Counted from the first letter of the stretch, positions 1 to 8,546 are shown. The stretch is DNA of 64,000 bases from Pseudonocardia sp. ICBG1293 (GCF_020131355.1 NZ_JAHLEL010000057.1:62001-126000); one strand, 5' to 3'. Notes: generated by a model from the letters alone, not told the origin. Made by a program: numbers and translations.

Positions 1-33
1 GGCATCGAGGTCACGCTGTCCGAGCGGGACTGA
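1..33 (+). CDS. 3' end of a probable DUF3566 membrane protein gene (partial)
   Basis: Only the last ten codons are present, in frame from base 1, ending GIEVTLSERD and a TGA stop. The fragment is too short for a domain call. It directly precedes tRNA-Ile and the DLW-39 gene, the slot that in mycobacteria and other actinobacteria holds the DUF3566 membrane protein just downstream of gyrA, and a GIEVTL-type tail is compatible with that family. The assignment therefore rests on position. It implies that gyrA and gyrB lie just left of the window. Confidence 0.55.
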   Translation, partial: GIEVTLSERD

Positions 34-129
34 CCGGAGCGTCGTCGCGCACCCCGCACGGGGCCGGGCGGAGGGGGACCCCCTTCGTCACCCGCTCGAC
101 CCCGTGCGGTAGTGTTTCTCCTGTTGCAC

Positions 130-203
130 GGGCCTATAGCTCAGTTGGTTAGAGCGCATCGCTGATAACGATGAGGTCGCTGGTTCAAATCCAGCTAGGC
201 CCA
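130..203 (+). tRNA. tRNA-Ile (anticodon GAT)
   Basis: A 74-nt cloverleaf with a seven-pair acceptor stem (GGGCCTA with TAGGCCC) and discriminator A. The anticodon loop CTGATAA sits on the CATCG/CGATG stem and gives anticodon GAT, and the T loop is the usual TTCAAAT. The 3' CCA is not encoded. A tRNA-Ile followed by tRNA-Ala just after gyrA is the usual actinobacterial arrangement. Confidence 0.97.
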
Positions 204-241
204 CACCTCCCCCTCCGATGGTCACTCGTGAGGAGACCTCC

Positions 242-352
242 GTGAAGAAGCTGTTCGTGCTGGCCGTAGCCGCCGGTGCCGCCTACTTCGGCTGGTCCCG
301 CCTCCGCGGTGTCGGGTCCGACGACCTGTGGCACGAGGCCACCACCCGCTGA
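242..352 (+). CDS. DLW-39 family small protein
   Basis: A 36-residue protein starting at GTG, with a good GAGGAGA ribosome site about 7 nt upstream. The N-terminal half is a short hydrophobic stretch (LFVLAVAAGAAYFGW), probably one membrane segment. The C-terminal half carries the diagnostic S-D-D-L-W-H-E-A motif of the DLW-39 family, which in many actinobacteria lies between the tRNA-Ile and tRNA-Ala genes, as here. Its function is unknown. It is easily missed because of its size; family length is about 35 to 40 residues, so it appears complete. Confidence 0.85.
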   Translation: MKKLFVLAVAAGAAYFGWSRLRGVGSDDLWHEATTR

Positions 353-388
353 CCCCGCCTCCCGGGGTACCGTGATCGGGACCCACCA

Positions 389-461
389 GGGGACATAGCT
401 CAATTGGCAGAGCACCGCCTTTGCAAGGCGGGGGTTAGGGGTTCGATTCCCCTTGTCTCCA
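389..461 (+). tRNA. tRNA-Ala (anticodon TGC)
   Basis: A 73-nt cloverleaf with acceptor stem GGGGACA/TGTCTCC. The anticodon stem CCGCC/GGCGG carries loop TTTGCAA, giving anticodon TGC. The discriminator is A and a CCA follows at 462-464, so the 3' end is encoded. It marks the point where conserved gyrA-proximal gene order breaks off; the next conserved genes reappear only at about 21.3 kb. Confidence 0.97.
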
Positions 462-536
462 CCAGCAGTGACTGCCGTGCCCGGCGCTGCCGGGACCAGG
501 ACGACGTCCGGTCGTCCGGACCCGATCACCACGCCG

Positions 537-1523
537 TCATGACCGCGGGTCCGCCGCGCGGTGGTCGGTGGCGGTGACGACGACGTCGTCCCAGTTCAGG
601 CCGGTGAGCTCCTGCGAGACGCGCCAGATGCGCTCGGCGTCGTCCGTGCTGCGCAGGGGCCGGTAGAGGCCCAGCTCGGCGGGCGCACCACCCAGACCCC
701 CGAACCCGTCGGGCCCGTAGAACCTCCCGCCGTGCGCGTCCGTGGAGGTCACGGCGTACAGCGCGGGAAGCCCGGCGCTCTGCGGGGTCCCGACGAGGAC
801 GCCGCGCGCCGAGAGCGCGCCGATCACCCGTCGTCCCCGCGCGGGCTGATCGCGCCCGACCTCGGCACGTGCGGCGAGGAGGCTGGTCGGGGCGATCCCG
901 GGGTGCGACACGTTGCTGGTGATGCCCCAGCGCCGGGCGGGGCTGCGGCGGTCGAGCTCGAGGGCGAACAGCCCGAGCGCCACCTTCGACTGGGCGTACG
1001 CGGCCATCCCGTTGCCGTAGGCGGCCTGCGCCTGGAGGTCGTCCCACACGACCCGGCCGCGGCGGGCGGCGACGCTGAGCTGGGAGGTCACCCGTGCCCG
1101 GCCGGCACGCAGCAGGGGCAGCAGGTGCGCGACGAGGGCGACGTGACCGAGGTGGTTGGTGCCGAACTGCAGCTCGAACCCGTCGACGGTGCTCGCCCGC
1201 CGGGGCGGGGTCATGACACCGGCGTTGTTGACCAGGATGTGGATCGGGCGGCCCTCGCCCCGCAGCGTGGAGCCGAGCGCGGCGACCGAGCCGAGGGACG
1301 ACAGGTCGAGCTCGCGCAGGGACACGGTCGCGCCGGGGGCCCGCATGCGGATCGCACCGACCGCGGCCTCGCCCTTGCGCCGGTTGCGGACGGGCAGCAC
1401 GATCTCGGCCCCTGCTGCGGCGAGCCGGGTGGCGATGCCGAGCCCGATGCCGTCGCTGGCGCCGGTGACGACGGCGAGCCGGCCGGTCAGGTCGCCGATG
1501 ATGATGTCGCGGGTGTCGGACAC
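537..1523 (-). CDS. short-chain dehydrogenase/reductase (retinol-dehydrogenase-like)
   Basis: A 328-residue NAD(P)-dependent oxidoreductase of the SDR superfamily. The cofactor motif TGASDGIG lies near residue 20, the NNAG motif (ILVNNAGVMTPP) near residue 100, and the catalytic Tyr-x3-Lys is in YAQSK. Start: GTG with GGGAGAC just upstream; upstream reading frame lacks family similarity. The substrate cannot be told; this size and the long C-terminal part resemble WWOX/retinol-dehydrogenase-like SDRs. It lies 38 bp downstream of the DUF3159 gene on the same strand, so the two probably share a transcript that diverges from the MmyB-type regulator at 2428. Regulators of that type very often sit beside an SDR, which suggests local control. 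Confidence 0.88.
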   Translation of the reverse strand: MSDTRDIIIGDLTGRLAVVTGASDGIGLGIATRLAAAGAEIVLPVRNRRKGEAAVGAIRMRAPGATVSLRELDLSSLGSVAALGSTLRGEGRPIHILVNNAGVMTPPRRASTVDGFELQFGTNHLGHVALVAHLLPLLRAGRARVTSQLSVAARRGRVVWDDLQAQAAYGNGMAAYAQSKVALGLFALELDRRSPARRWGITSNVSHPGIAPTSLLAARAEVGRDQPARGRRVIGALSARGVLVGTPQSAGLPALYAVTSTDAHGGRFYGPDGFGGLGGAPAELGLYRPLRSTDDAERIWRVSQELTGLNWDDVVVTATDHRAADPRS

Positions 1524-1561
1524 GGTGTCTCCCTGGTGGGGTGTTCGAGGTCGGGTGGTGG

Positions 1562-2266
1562 TCAGGCGGCGGTGGCGCTGCGGTCGCCGATCGCGCGGCG
1601 GGCGGCGACGAGAGTGGCCGCGGCGAGTGCGGCGAAGACCGGAACGGCCCCGACGCCGAGGGCGGCGAGGACGGCGGGCTGGTCCGCCAGGTAGGCCAGG
1701 GCGCGCAGGGTGAGGTTGAGCGCGTGGAGCGCGGCACCGGCCAGCGTGCTGACGGTGTAGACGCGCAGCAGCCGGGGGTGGTCGCGCCAGTCGTCGGGGC
1801 CGCCGGCCAGGCGGTTGAACAACGTCCCGGTCACCGGCCGGCGGACGAGGACCGAGCCGAGGAACAGCACGCCGAGCGCGGCGGGGACCAGCGTGGGCAA
1901 CAGGAAGAACGCCCGCGCCTCGCCGGAGAACCCGGCGACGGCGGCGCACACCCCGGCCACCGCCAGACCGACGACCGCACCCCGCAGGGACTCCCGGCGT
2001 GCCAGTCGCACCCCGAACGTCACCGGTGCCGTCACGGCGAGTGCGACGAAGGCCCAGCTCAGACCGCCCGCAGCGTCGGCGAGCACGAAGGCGACGGCCG
2101 GCGTGGCGGCGAGGAGGATGCCGAGCACGCCACCGGACCGCTCCAGGCCGGTGCGCATCGCGGCGCCGAGTGTCGCGGCCGGTGCCCGCCCGTCCGAGCG
2201 GTGGTCCTCCGGGCGACCCGGTGGGACGGTCGCGGTCGGGTCGAGGGACGCGAGTTCGTTCGGCAC
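1562..2266 (-). CDS. DUF3159-like integral membrane protein
   Basis: A 234-residue protein with a soluble N-terminal segment of about 40 residues, then five or six hydrophobic helices, including one ending in the family-like phrase LFLGSVLVRRPVTGTLF. This layout resembles actinobacterial DUF3159 membrane proteins, whose function is unknown. It is the first gene of the leftward unit that continues into the SDR at 1523. Its promoter must lie in the 161-bp divergent region shared with the MmyB-type regulator, which carries a dyad and a third half-site. The family call is from memory of sequence style and is less certain than the membrane topology. Confidence 0.7.
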   Translation of the reverse strand: MPNELASLDPTATVPPGRPEDHRSDGRAPAATLGAAMRTGLERSGGVLGILLAATPAVAFVLADAAGGLSWAFVALAVTAPVTFGVRLARRESLRGAVVGLAVAGVCAAVAGFSGEARAFFLLPTLVPAALGVLFLGSVLVRRPVTGTLFNRLAGGPDDWRDHPRLLRVYTVSTLAGAALHALNLTLRALAYLADQPAVLAALGVGAVPVFAALAAATLVAARRAIGDRSATAA

Positions 2267-2325
2267 GGTGGACTCCTCGGGTCGGTGGCCGTGTGCCGAC
2301 CACGTTCGTCGCGACGCGGGCCGGT

Positions 2326-2396
2326 AGCCACGGCCTGTCGATCCGTGGCTGAGCGGACCGCCCGGAGCCGGTGGGGTGGATCGGCAGTCCGTGGCT
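2326..2396. promoter_or_regulatory. candidate operator: dyad plus third half-site
   Basis: AGCCACGG (2326-2333) and CCGTGGCT (2343-2350) form a perfect 8-bp inverted repeat with a 9-bp spacer. The right half recurs as a direct repeat at 2389-2396. All three lie in the divergent promoter region between the DUF3159/SDR unit and the MmyB-type regulator, the expected place for an autoregulatory operator. Binding by the adjacent regulator is inferred. Confidence 0.5.
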
Positions 2397-2427
2397 GCGC
2401 GCAGCGGGTCGCGGTAGGAACGGATCC

Positions 2428-3321
2428 GTGAGCGACCGGGAGGCGGTACGGATGATCGACCGGACGGGCCTGGCGCAGTTCCTGCGCCGGCGTCGTGAGG
2501 TGCTGCAGCCGGAGGACGTCGGGCTCCCGCGGGGGCAGCGCCGCCGCACCAGCGGGCTGCGCCGGGAGGAGGTCGCGGCGCTGTGCCACATGTCGGCCGA
2601 CTACTACGCGCGCCTCGAACGCGAGCGCGGCCCGCGGCCGTCGGAGCAGATGATCGCCGCGATCGCCCAGGGCCTGCACCTGTCGCTCGACGAGCGCGAC
2701 CACCTGTTCCGGCTCGCCGGGCAGCACCCGCCCGCCCGTGGAGCCGGCGGCGACCACATCGGACCCGGACTGCTGCGCATCCTCGACCGGCTCGTCGACA
2801 CCCCCGCCGAGATCGTCACCGAACTCGGGGAGACGCTGCGCCAGACGTCACTGGGGGTCGCGCTCACCGGCGACACGACCGGGTTCACCGGGCCGAGGCG
2901 GAGCGTGGGCTACCGCTGGTTCACCGAGCCCGGCGCCCGCAGGCTCTACCCACCGGAGGACCACGCGCTGCTGTCGCGGCGCTACGTCTCGGGCCTGCGC
3001 GCGGTCGCGGCCCGGCGCGGGCCGGACTCCCGAGCGGCCCGGCTCGCCGATCTCCTCCACCCGCACGACGAGGAGTTCCGCACGCTGTGGGACGCCCACG
3101 AGATCGGCGTCCGGTCCGACGACCTGAAACGGCTCGTCCACCCCGAGGTCGGCGCGCTGGAACTGCACTGTCAGACCTTGCTCGACCCCGAGCAGTCCCA
3201 CCTGCTGCTGGTCTACACCGCCGTCCCGGGCAGCGAGACGCACGAGAAGCTGCAGCTCCTCTCGGTCCTCGGGGCACCGTCCGCCGCCTGGCACCGGCAC
3301 GGCGAGCCGGCCGGGCCGTGA
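2428..3321 (+). CDS. XRE-family regulator with MmyB-like ligand domain
   Basis: A 297-residue transcription factor. Residues about 10-90 form an XRE helix-turn-helix, with the characteristic SGLRREEVAALCHMSADYYA and RLERERGPRPS segments. The remainder (about 100-290) matches the PAS-like MmyB ligand-binding domain, including the VGYRWFTEP and aromatic TAVPGSETHEKL regions. The GTG at 2428 is chosen because AGGAA lies 7 nt upstream; an upstream ATG (2371) and a downstream ATG (2452) are alternatives. It is divergent from the DUF3159/SDR unit and probably represses it and itself. The family is known to bind fatty acids or other hydrophobic ligands in some members; the ligand here is unknown. 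Confidence 0.9.
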   Translation: MSDREAVRMIDRTGLAQFLRRRREVLQPEDVGLPRGQRRRTSGLRREEVAALCHMSADYYARLERERGPRPSEQMIAAIAQGLHLSLDERDHLFRLAGQHPPARGAGGDHIGPGLLRILDRLVDTPAEIVTELGETLRQTSLGVALTGDTTGFTGPRRSVGYRWFTEPGARRLYPPEDHALLSRRYVSGLRAVAARRGPDSRAARLADLLHPHDEEFRTLWDAHEIGVRSDDLKRLVHPEVGALELHCQTLLDPEQSHLLLVYTAVPGSETHEKLQLLSVLGAPSAAWHRHGEPAGP

Positions 3322-3340
3322 CCCGTGGGGCGGCGGGCGG

Positions 3341-3769
3341 TCAGCGCGGCCCGGCGCCGATCCCGCGGACCAGCCCGGACAGCAGCACCTTCGACAGCCC
3401 CTTCACGAGCAGCGCCTCGCCCGCCGGCAGCCGCTTGTCGGCCTCGACCGCATAGGTGATCTCGGTGCCGGTACCGACCGGTCGCAGCGTGACCTCGCCG
3501 CGGTAGTTCCGCAGCGGCACACCGGCCAGGGCCCGGTAGCCGAGACGTCGCCCCGGCTCGAAGGTCGTGACCTCCTCGACGATCGGACCGGGCGACCCGA
3601 TGCCGACCTTGCGCACGGCACCGACACCGTTCGGCTCCGGCGTCCCGGCCCTCGTCACCGCCACCTTGAGCCCGGGCGCCCAGGTCGACATGCCCTCGTG
3701 GTCGGAGAGCACCGACCACACCGCCTCGGGTGTCGCGGACACGGCGCGGACGGACGTCTCTCTGATCAT
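3341..3769 (-). CDS. SRPBCC-family (polyketide cyclase/START-like) protein
   Basis: A 142-residue single-domain protein. Its N-terminus (IRETSVRAVSATPEAVWSVL) is the typical first strand and helix of the SRPBCC hydrophobic-cavity fold, followed by a WAPGLK turn and the ending VKGLSKVLLSGL. Such proteins bind or modify small hydrophobic ligands; no specific substrate can be read. It converges on the MmyB-type regulator with 19 bp between stop codons and diverges from the DGPF gene at 3892. Length is normal for the fold. Confidence 0.85.
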   Translation of the reverse strand: MIRETSVRAVSATPEAVWSVLSDHEGMSTWAPGLKVAVTRAGTPEPNGVGAVRKVGIGSPGPIVEEVTTFEPGRRLGYRALAGVPLRNYRGEVTLRPVGTGTEITYAVEADKRLPAGEALLVKGLSKVLLSGLVRGIGAGPR

Positions 3770-3891
3770 GTCCGGAGCCTACTGACGAGTACGAGAAAAA
3801 TCGACCGGAGATGTCGAGGACGCGCGTCCGGTTCCGTCCCCGGGGTGTGCGCGGCCAGGATGGGCCGCGACGAGCACCGAGGAGACCAACC

Positions 3892-4299
3892 ATGGCCAAG
3901 TACCTGCTGCTCAAGCACTACCGCGGCGCACCGGCCCCGAAGAACGACGTGCCGATGGACCGTTGGGCGCCCCAGGAGGTGACCGCGCACATCCGGTTCA
4001 TGCAGGACTTCGCCGACTCCCTGAAGGAGACCGGCGAGTTCGTGGACGCCCAGGCGCTGGCGCCGGAGGGGACCTTCGTCCGCTACGACGGCGAGGGCCG
4101 CCCGCCCGTCACCGACGGGCCCTTCGCCGAGACCAAGGACCTCGTCGCCGGCTGGATGATCATCGACGTCGACAGCTACGAGCGGGCCGTCGAGCTGACC
4201 GGCGCGCTGTCGGCGGCGCCCGGCGCCGGCGGGGAGCCGATCCACGAGTGGATCGAGCTGCGCCCGTTCCTCGAGGCCCCGCCGACCGTCACCGAATGA
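3892..4299 (+). CDS. YCII-related DGPF-domain protein
   Basis: A 135-residue protein of the YCII/DGPF family, with the signature TDGPFAETKDLVAGW in the middle and a ferredoxin-like alpha+beta pattern. Start: ATG with GAGGAG 6-8 nt upstream; an upstream in-frame start lacks similarity. Its stop overlaps the ATG of the following sigma factor gene (ATGA), so translation is probably coupled. Genes of this family are the standard partners and likely regulon members of group ECF42 sigma factors. No enzymatic function is established. Confidence 0.93.
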   Translation: MAKYLLLKHYRGAPAPKNDVPMDRWAPQEVTAHIRFMQDFADSLKETGEFVDAQALAPEGTFVRYDGEGRPPVTDGPFAETKDLVAGWMIIDVDSYERAVELTGALSAAPGAGGEPIHEWIELRPFLEAPPTVTE

Positions 4300-5480
4300 C
4301 CGGCGGACCGGTGGGGGCCGACGCCGCGCTGCTGCGTGGTCTCGTGCCGGAGGTGCTGGGGATCCTCGGCCGCCGCGGGGCGGACTTCGCGGCGGCCGAG
4401 GACGCCGTACAGGACGCGCTGGTCGAGGCCCTGCGGACCTGGCGGGCGGACCCGCCGCGGGACCCGAAGGGCTGGCTCGTGACGGTCGCCTGGCGCCGCT
4501 TCCTCGATGCCACCCGGTCGGAGACCGCACGTCGCGGCCGGGAGGAACGGGTCGAGGCCGAGCCGGTACCGGGGCCGGCGTCGGACCACGACGACGCGCT
4601 CGAGCTGTACTTCCTGTGCGCGCACCCGTCGCTGTCGCCGTCCTCGGCGGTCGCGCTCACCCTGCGCGCCGTCGGCGGACTCACCACGCGTCAGATCGCC
4701 GCGGCCTACCTGGTGCCGGAGGCGACGATGGCGCAGCGGATCAGCCGTGCCAAGCGCACCGTCGCCGGGGAGCGGCTGAACCGGCCCGGTGACGTCGCGA
4801 CCGTCCTGCGGGTGCTCTACCTGGTGTTCAACGAGGGCTACTCCGGCGACGTCGACCTGGCCGCCGAGGCGATCCGGCTGACCCGGCGGCTCGCGGAGTC
4901 GGTCGACCATCCCGAGGTGGCGGGCCTGCTCGCGCTGATGCTGCTGCACCACGCGCGCCGCGCCGCCCGGACCGGACCGGCCGGCGAGCTGGTGCCGCTG
5001 GCCGAGCAGGACCGTGGTCGCTGGGACACCGCGCTGATCACCGAGGGGGTCGCGGTCCTGCAGGCGGCGCTGGCCCGCGACCGGCTCGGCGAGTTCCAGG
5101 CCCAGGCGGCCGTCGCCGCCCTGCACGCGGACGCGCCCAGGGCGGAGGACACGGACTGGCCCCAGATCGTCGAGTGGTACGACGAGCTGGTCCGGCTCAC
5201 CGGAAGCCCGGTGGCGCGGCTCAACCGTGCCGTCGCCGTCGGGGAGGCCGACGGGCCGGGGGCCGGGCTGGCCGCGCTCGACGAGCTCGATCCCGCCCTG
5301 CCCCGCTGGACCGCGGTCCGCGCCCACCTGTGCGCACGCGCGGGAGACCGGGCCACGGCCGCGCGGCTGTACGTCGAGGCGGCGGCGCTGGCGTCGAACA
5401 CGGCCGAACGGGACCACCTGACACGGTGTGCCGCCCGCCTGCACACCGCCTCCACGGAGGGAACGCATCGTCAGAATTGA
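4296..5480 (+). CDS. ECF42-type RNA polymerase sigma factor with C-terminal TPR-like extension
   Basis: A 394-residue sigma factor. Region 2 is at about residues 20-85 (AAEDAVQDALVEALRTW, then PKGWLVTVAWRRFLD). Region 4 is at about 105-165 (LTTRQIAAAYLVPEATMAQRISRAK). A helical extension of about 220 residues follows, with TPR-like segments (SPVARLNRAVAVGEADG). This extension and the overlapping DGPF gene upstream are the hallmarks of group ECF42, which lacks a classical anti-sigma factor and is thought to be controlled through its C-terminal domain. The ATG overlaps the DGPF stop. The gene is intact. Confidence 0.93.
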   Translation: MTGGPVGADAALLRGLVPEVLGILGRRGADFAAAEDAVQDALVEALRTWRADPPRDPKGWLVTVAWRRFLDATRSETARRGREERVEAEPVPGPASDHDDALELYFLCAHPSLSPSSAVALTLRAVGGLTTRQIAAAYLVPEATMAQRISRAKRTVAGERLNRPGDVATVLRVLYLVFNEGYSGDVDLAAEAIRLTRRLAESVDHPEVAGLLALMLLHHARRAARTGPAGELVPLAEQDRGRWDTALITEGVAVLQAALARDRLGEFQAQAAVAALHADAPRAEDTDWPQIVEWYDELVRLTGSPVARLNRAVAVGEADGPGAGLAALDELDPALPRWTAVRAHLCARAGDRATAARLYVEAAALASNTAERDHLTRCAARLHTASTEGTHRQN

Positions 5481-5545
5481 CGAACGCGCGGTCCCACGGC
5501 TGCACCGACGCGACGGCGGCGCGCCGCGGTGCGAGGATCACCGGA

Positions 5546-7258
5546 ATGAGCCTGGTGTCGGACGATCCCGTTGCGGTCGCGGCACCGTCGTCGCTGCGGT
5601 CCCCGGCCCGGCTGGCCGCCGTACGGGCCACACGGCTGTTCGACACCGGCCCGGAGGAGGCGTTCAACCGCCTGACCCGGCTGGTCGCGGTGGTCCTCGG
5701 CACCCCCACGGTCACGCTGACCGTCGTCGACGAGATGCGGACCTTCCTCAAGGGCACGCCCGACCCGGTGCACGTCGTCGGGCCGGACGGCGTCTGGTCG
5801 GCCCCGGTCGAGGACAGCGGGTGCAAGGTCGTCGTGGAGTACGACGACGAGATCTGCGCCGGCGACGTGGCGGCCGACCCCCGGCTGCGCGACCTGCCGC
5901 TGATGACCGGCTTCGGTGCGGCCGCCTGGCTCGGGGTACCGGTGCACGACCCCGACGGCCAGGTCGTGGGCAACCTCTGCGCGATGGACGTCGTCGTCCG
6001 GGAGTGGACCGCGCTGCACCGGGAGACGATCCGCACCCTGGCCGACGCCGTCGAGGGCGAGATCGCGCTGCGGCTGTCCCTGCGCCGGACCGAACGGCAG
6101 GCCCTCGCCGCCGCCCGTGCCGCCGCCGAGACCGAGGCACTGGCCCGGACCCTGCAGGAGTCGCTGCTCCCGGCGCAGCCCCTGCGGCTGCCCGGGGTCG
6201 ACATCGCCGCCCGTTTCCTGCCCGGCGGCACCGGCGTCGAGGTGATGGGCGACTTCTACGACGCCGTCCCGACCCCCGACGGCGTCGCCGTGGTGATCGG
6301 CGACGTCCAGGGCAAGGGCGCCGCCGCCGCCCGCACCACCGCGCTGGCCCGCTCGGCCACCCGCACCGCCGCGCACTTCGAGAACGACCCGGCCGCCGTC
6401 CTGCGCACCGTGAACGACGTCCTGCACGTCTGGTTCGACGGCCGCGTCAGCTTCGTCACCGCCGCGCTGGCGTCGCTGCGCCGCGGCCCCGCCGACACCT
6501 GGCGGGCCGACCTCGCCTCGGCCGGGCACCCGCCGGCCCTCGTGCGACGGGCGGACGGCAGCGCCGGGTTCCACGGCGGCGGCGGACTGGTGCTCGGCAT
6601 CGGGATCACCCCGATCGTCGCCGGCGGGACCGTCACCCTCGCGCCGGGCGACAGCCTGGTGCTCTACACCGACGGCATCACCGAGGCCCACACGCGCGGA
6701 CACTGGGAGCAGCTGGGGGAGGAGGGGGCACGGCGCACCCTGGCCGCGCTCCCCCCGGACGCCGACGCGGACACGATCGCCCGCGCGCTCACCGGTGCCG
6801 CGCTCGCGCACTGCGGCACCCACCTCAGCGACGACGCCGGGGTCGTCGTCGTCCGGGTCGAGGAGCCCGGTACGGCCGACGGTGACGACCGGGTGGTCAC
6901 CGAGTACGACCCGCACCCGCGCGCCGGACGGGAGGCACGGCGTTCCGCGGAACGCGTCCTGACCGGCTGGGGCCTCGCCCCCGCGACCCTCGCCGACGCC
7001 ATGCTGGTGATCGAGGAGCTCGTCGCGAACGTCGTCGACCACGCCCGGACGGCGTTCCGCCTGACCCTGGTCCGCGGACCGGGGGCCCTGCGCATCGAGG
7101 TGGACGACGACGGCACGGGCAGCCCGTCGATCCAGCCGGTCGACCCGCGTGCCGCGCGGGGGCGGGGCCTGCAGCTGGTCGACGCCGTCGCGCGGGCCTG
7201 GGGCCACCACACCCACGGCCGCGGCACGCGGGTGTGGGCCGAGTTCGCCGCCCGCTGA
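5546..7258 (+). CDS. GAF - PP2C/SpoIIE phosphatase - HATPase signalling protein
   Basis: A 570-residue multidomain protein. A GAF sensor lies at about residues 35-175 (ARLAAVRATRLFDTGPEEAF to GNLCAMD). A short helical linker ends in LARTLQESLLPAQ, the usual entry to an SpoIIE-type PP2C domain (about 205-440; GDFYDAVPTPDG, GDVQGKGAAAA, LYTDGITEAHT). An RsbW-like ATPase domain ends the protein (about 460-570; EELVANVVDHA, RGRGLQLVDAVARAWG). Such fusions control STAS anti-anti-sigma factors by kinase and phosphatase activities. The start ATG follows GAGGATCACCGGA. A STAS gene lies 2.7 kb downstream on the other strand and is a possible partner. Confidence 0.92.
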   Translation: MSLVSDDPVAVAAPSSLRSPARLAAVRATRLFDTGPEEAFNRLTRLVAVVLGTPTVTLTVVDEMRTFLKGTPDPVHVVGPDGVWSAPVEDSGCKVVVEYDDEICAGDVAADPRLRDLPLMTGFGAAAWLGVPVHDPDGQVVGNLCAMDVVVREWTALHRETIRTLADAVEGEIALRLSLRRTERQALAAARAAAETEALARTLQESLLPAQPLRLPGVDIAARFLPGGTGVEVMGDFYDAVPTPDGVAVVIGDVQGKGAAAARTTALARSATRTAAHFENDPAAVLRTVNDVLHVWFDGRVSFVTAALASLRRGPADTWRADLASAGHPPALVRRADGSAGFHGGGGLVLGIGITPIVAGGTVTLAPGDSLVLYTDGITEAHTRGHWEQLGEEGARRTLAALPPDADADTIARALTGAALAHCGTHLSDDAGVVVVRVEEPGTADGDDRVVTEYDPHPRAGREARRSAERVLTGWGLAPATLADAMLVIEELVANVVDHARTAFRLTLVRGPGALRIEVDDDGTGSPSIQPVDPRAARGRGLQLVDAVARAWGHHTHGRGTRVWAEFAAR

Positions 7259-7263
7259 CCGGC

Positions 7264-7463
7264 CTACGGGGCGTCGTCGCGCCAGGTCAGGTCGATCTCC
7301 AGCTGCCGGTGGCCGTCCGATCCGGTGCCGGTCGCGGACCGGCCGACCCGGGCGCGGCCCTCGCGCAGGGCGCGGGCGGCGTCCTCCAGGTGCGTGGCCA
7401 GGTCGTGCGCCGCGGTCGTCGGGTCGGGTCGGGCCAGGACCAGGCGTCGTCGGGAGTGCTCAT
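7264..7463 (-). pseudogene. small gene with an apparent frameshift at a 5-bp tandem repeat
   Basis: An ATG at 7463, 23 bp below the antiporter stop, opens a frame reading MSTPDDAWSWPDPT. After a tandem CGACC repeat the good coding signal moves to another frame, reading TTAAHDLATHLEDAARAL and ending DLTWRDDAP at TAG 7264. Codons in that second frame almost all end in G or C, and no ATG, GTG or TTG precedes it. Removing one 5-bp repeat unit joins the two parts into 64 residues. This could be a natural frameshift, a sequencing error, or a gene with a nonstandard start. No family is recognised. Confidence 0.4.
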
Positions 7464-7485
7464 GGGTCCAGTGTGCGGCACCCGC

Positions 7486-8433
7486 TCACACCCGGGTGAG
7501 GACCAACCAGGTCAGGTAGGCCGCGTATCCCAGCACCAGCAGCCCGCCCTCCGGACGCGACAGCCGGGCCCCGGTCCGCATCGCCAGCCCGGTGCCCAGG
7601 GTCGCGACCACCAGCAGGACCAGGTCGGAGTCGACGACGTCCGGCGGGACCTCGACGGTCGCCCCGGGGGCGGCGAGCACGGTGGCGCCCAGCACGAGCG
7701 CGATGTTCAGGACGCTGGAGCCCACCAGGTTGCCCACGGCGAGTCCGGTCTCCCGGCGTGCGACGGCGACCAGCATCGTCACCAGCTCGGGTGCCGAGGT
7801 GCCGAGCGCCACGACGGTCAGCCCGATCACCGCGTCGTCGACACCCAGCACCAGCGCACCCTGGACCGCACCGTCCACCAGCCACTCCGCGCCGAGCACG
7901 ACCAGCACCAGCGAGACCGCCAGCACCAGCAGCTGGACCAGGGGGCCGCCGCGGGCGTCCCCGGCGTCGGCCTCGGCCGCCACGTCCTCGCGCGGGGAGG
8001 TGCGCAGGACCAGCACGACGTAGCCGACGGCGGCGAGCAGCAGCACCCCGCCGCCGACCGGGCCGATCGACCCGTCGCGCGCCAGCGCGAACAGCAGCAG
8101 CGCCGCGGCGACCATCGCCGGCAGGTCGTGGCGCAGCGTGCGCCGGTCGAACACGACCGGCCGCAGCAGCGCGCCCAGGCCGAGCACGAGGAGCAGGTTC
8201 GCCAGGTTGGTCCCGACGATGTTGCCGGTGGCGATGCCGGGGCTTCCCGAGCGCGCCGCATCGATGCCGATCGCGAGCTCGGGCAGGCTCGTGCCGACCG
8301 ACACGACCGTCAGCCCGATGACCATCGGGGACAGGCCCAGCCGGGTCGCCAGTCTGCTGCCGGACCGGACCAGCAGCTCCGCACCGACGAGCAGCAGCAC
8401 CAGGCCGCCGACCCCGAGGAGGATCGCGTCCAC
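7486..8433 (-). CDS. CaCA-family calcium/sodium antiporter (YrbG-like)
   Basis: A 315-residue membrane protein with about ten hydrophobic helices in two inverted halves. Each half carries the alpha-repeat that forms the ion site: GTSLPELAIGIDAARSG with GNIVGTNLANLL in the first half, and GTSAPELVTMLVAVARRE with GNLVGSSVLNIAL in the second. A short acidic loop (EDVAAEADAGD) separates the halves. The length is typical of bacterial YrbG-type exchangers. It is divergently oriented from the monooxygenase at 8547; the small broken gene at 7463 follows it closely. Confidence 0.93.
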   Translation of the reverse strand: MDAILLGVGGLVLLLVGAELLVRSGSRLATRLGLSPMVIGLTVVSVGTSLPELAIGIDAARSGSPGIATGNIVGTNLANLLLVLGLGALLRPVVFDRRTLRHDLPAMVAAALLLFALARDGSIGPVGGGVLLLAAVGYVVLVLRTSPREDVAAEADAGDARGGPLVQLLVLAVSLVLVVLGAEWLVDGAVQGALVLGVDDAVIGLTVVALGTSAPELVTMLVAVARRETGLAVGNLVGSSVLNIALVLGATVLAAPGATVEVPPDVVDSDLVLLVVATLGTGLAMRTGARLSRPEGGLLVLGYAAYLTWLVLTRV

Positions 8434-8546
8434 CGGCGCTACCGCGCCCCGCCGGAACCCACGGGGACAGCCTCGCCCACCGGGCGGCGCGTGTCGATCT
8501 GAGACAGGTCCGTCCGGTGCGCCCCCGGATCGGCCACCCTGGTCCG

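Noticed and set aside
185..532. 115-residue minus-strand reading frame across tRNA-Ala
   Set aside because: It is antisense to a tRNA gene and to the DLW-39 gene; its core is the well-known spurious translation of tRNA complement.
5174..5545. Upstream extension of the GAF-PP2C frame
   Set aside because: It overlaps the sigma factor gene in another frame and has no ribosome site or domain; ATG 5546 is the likely start.
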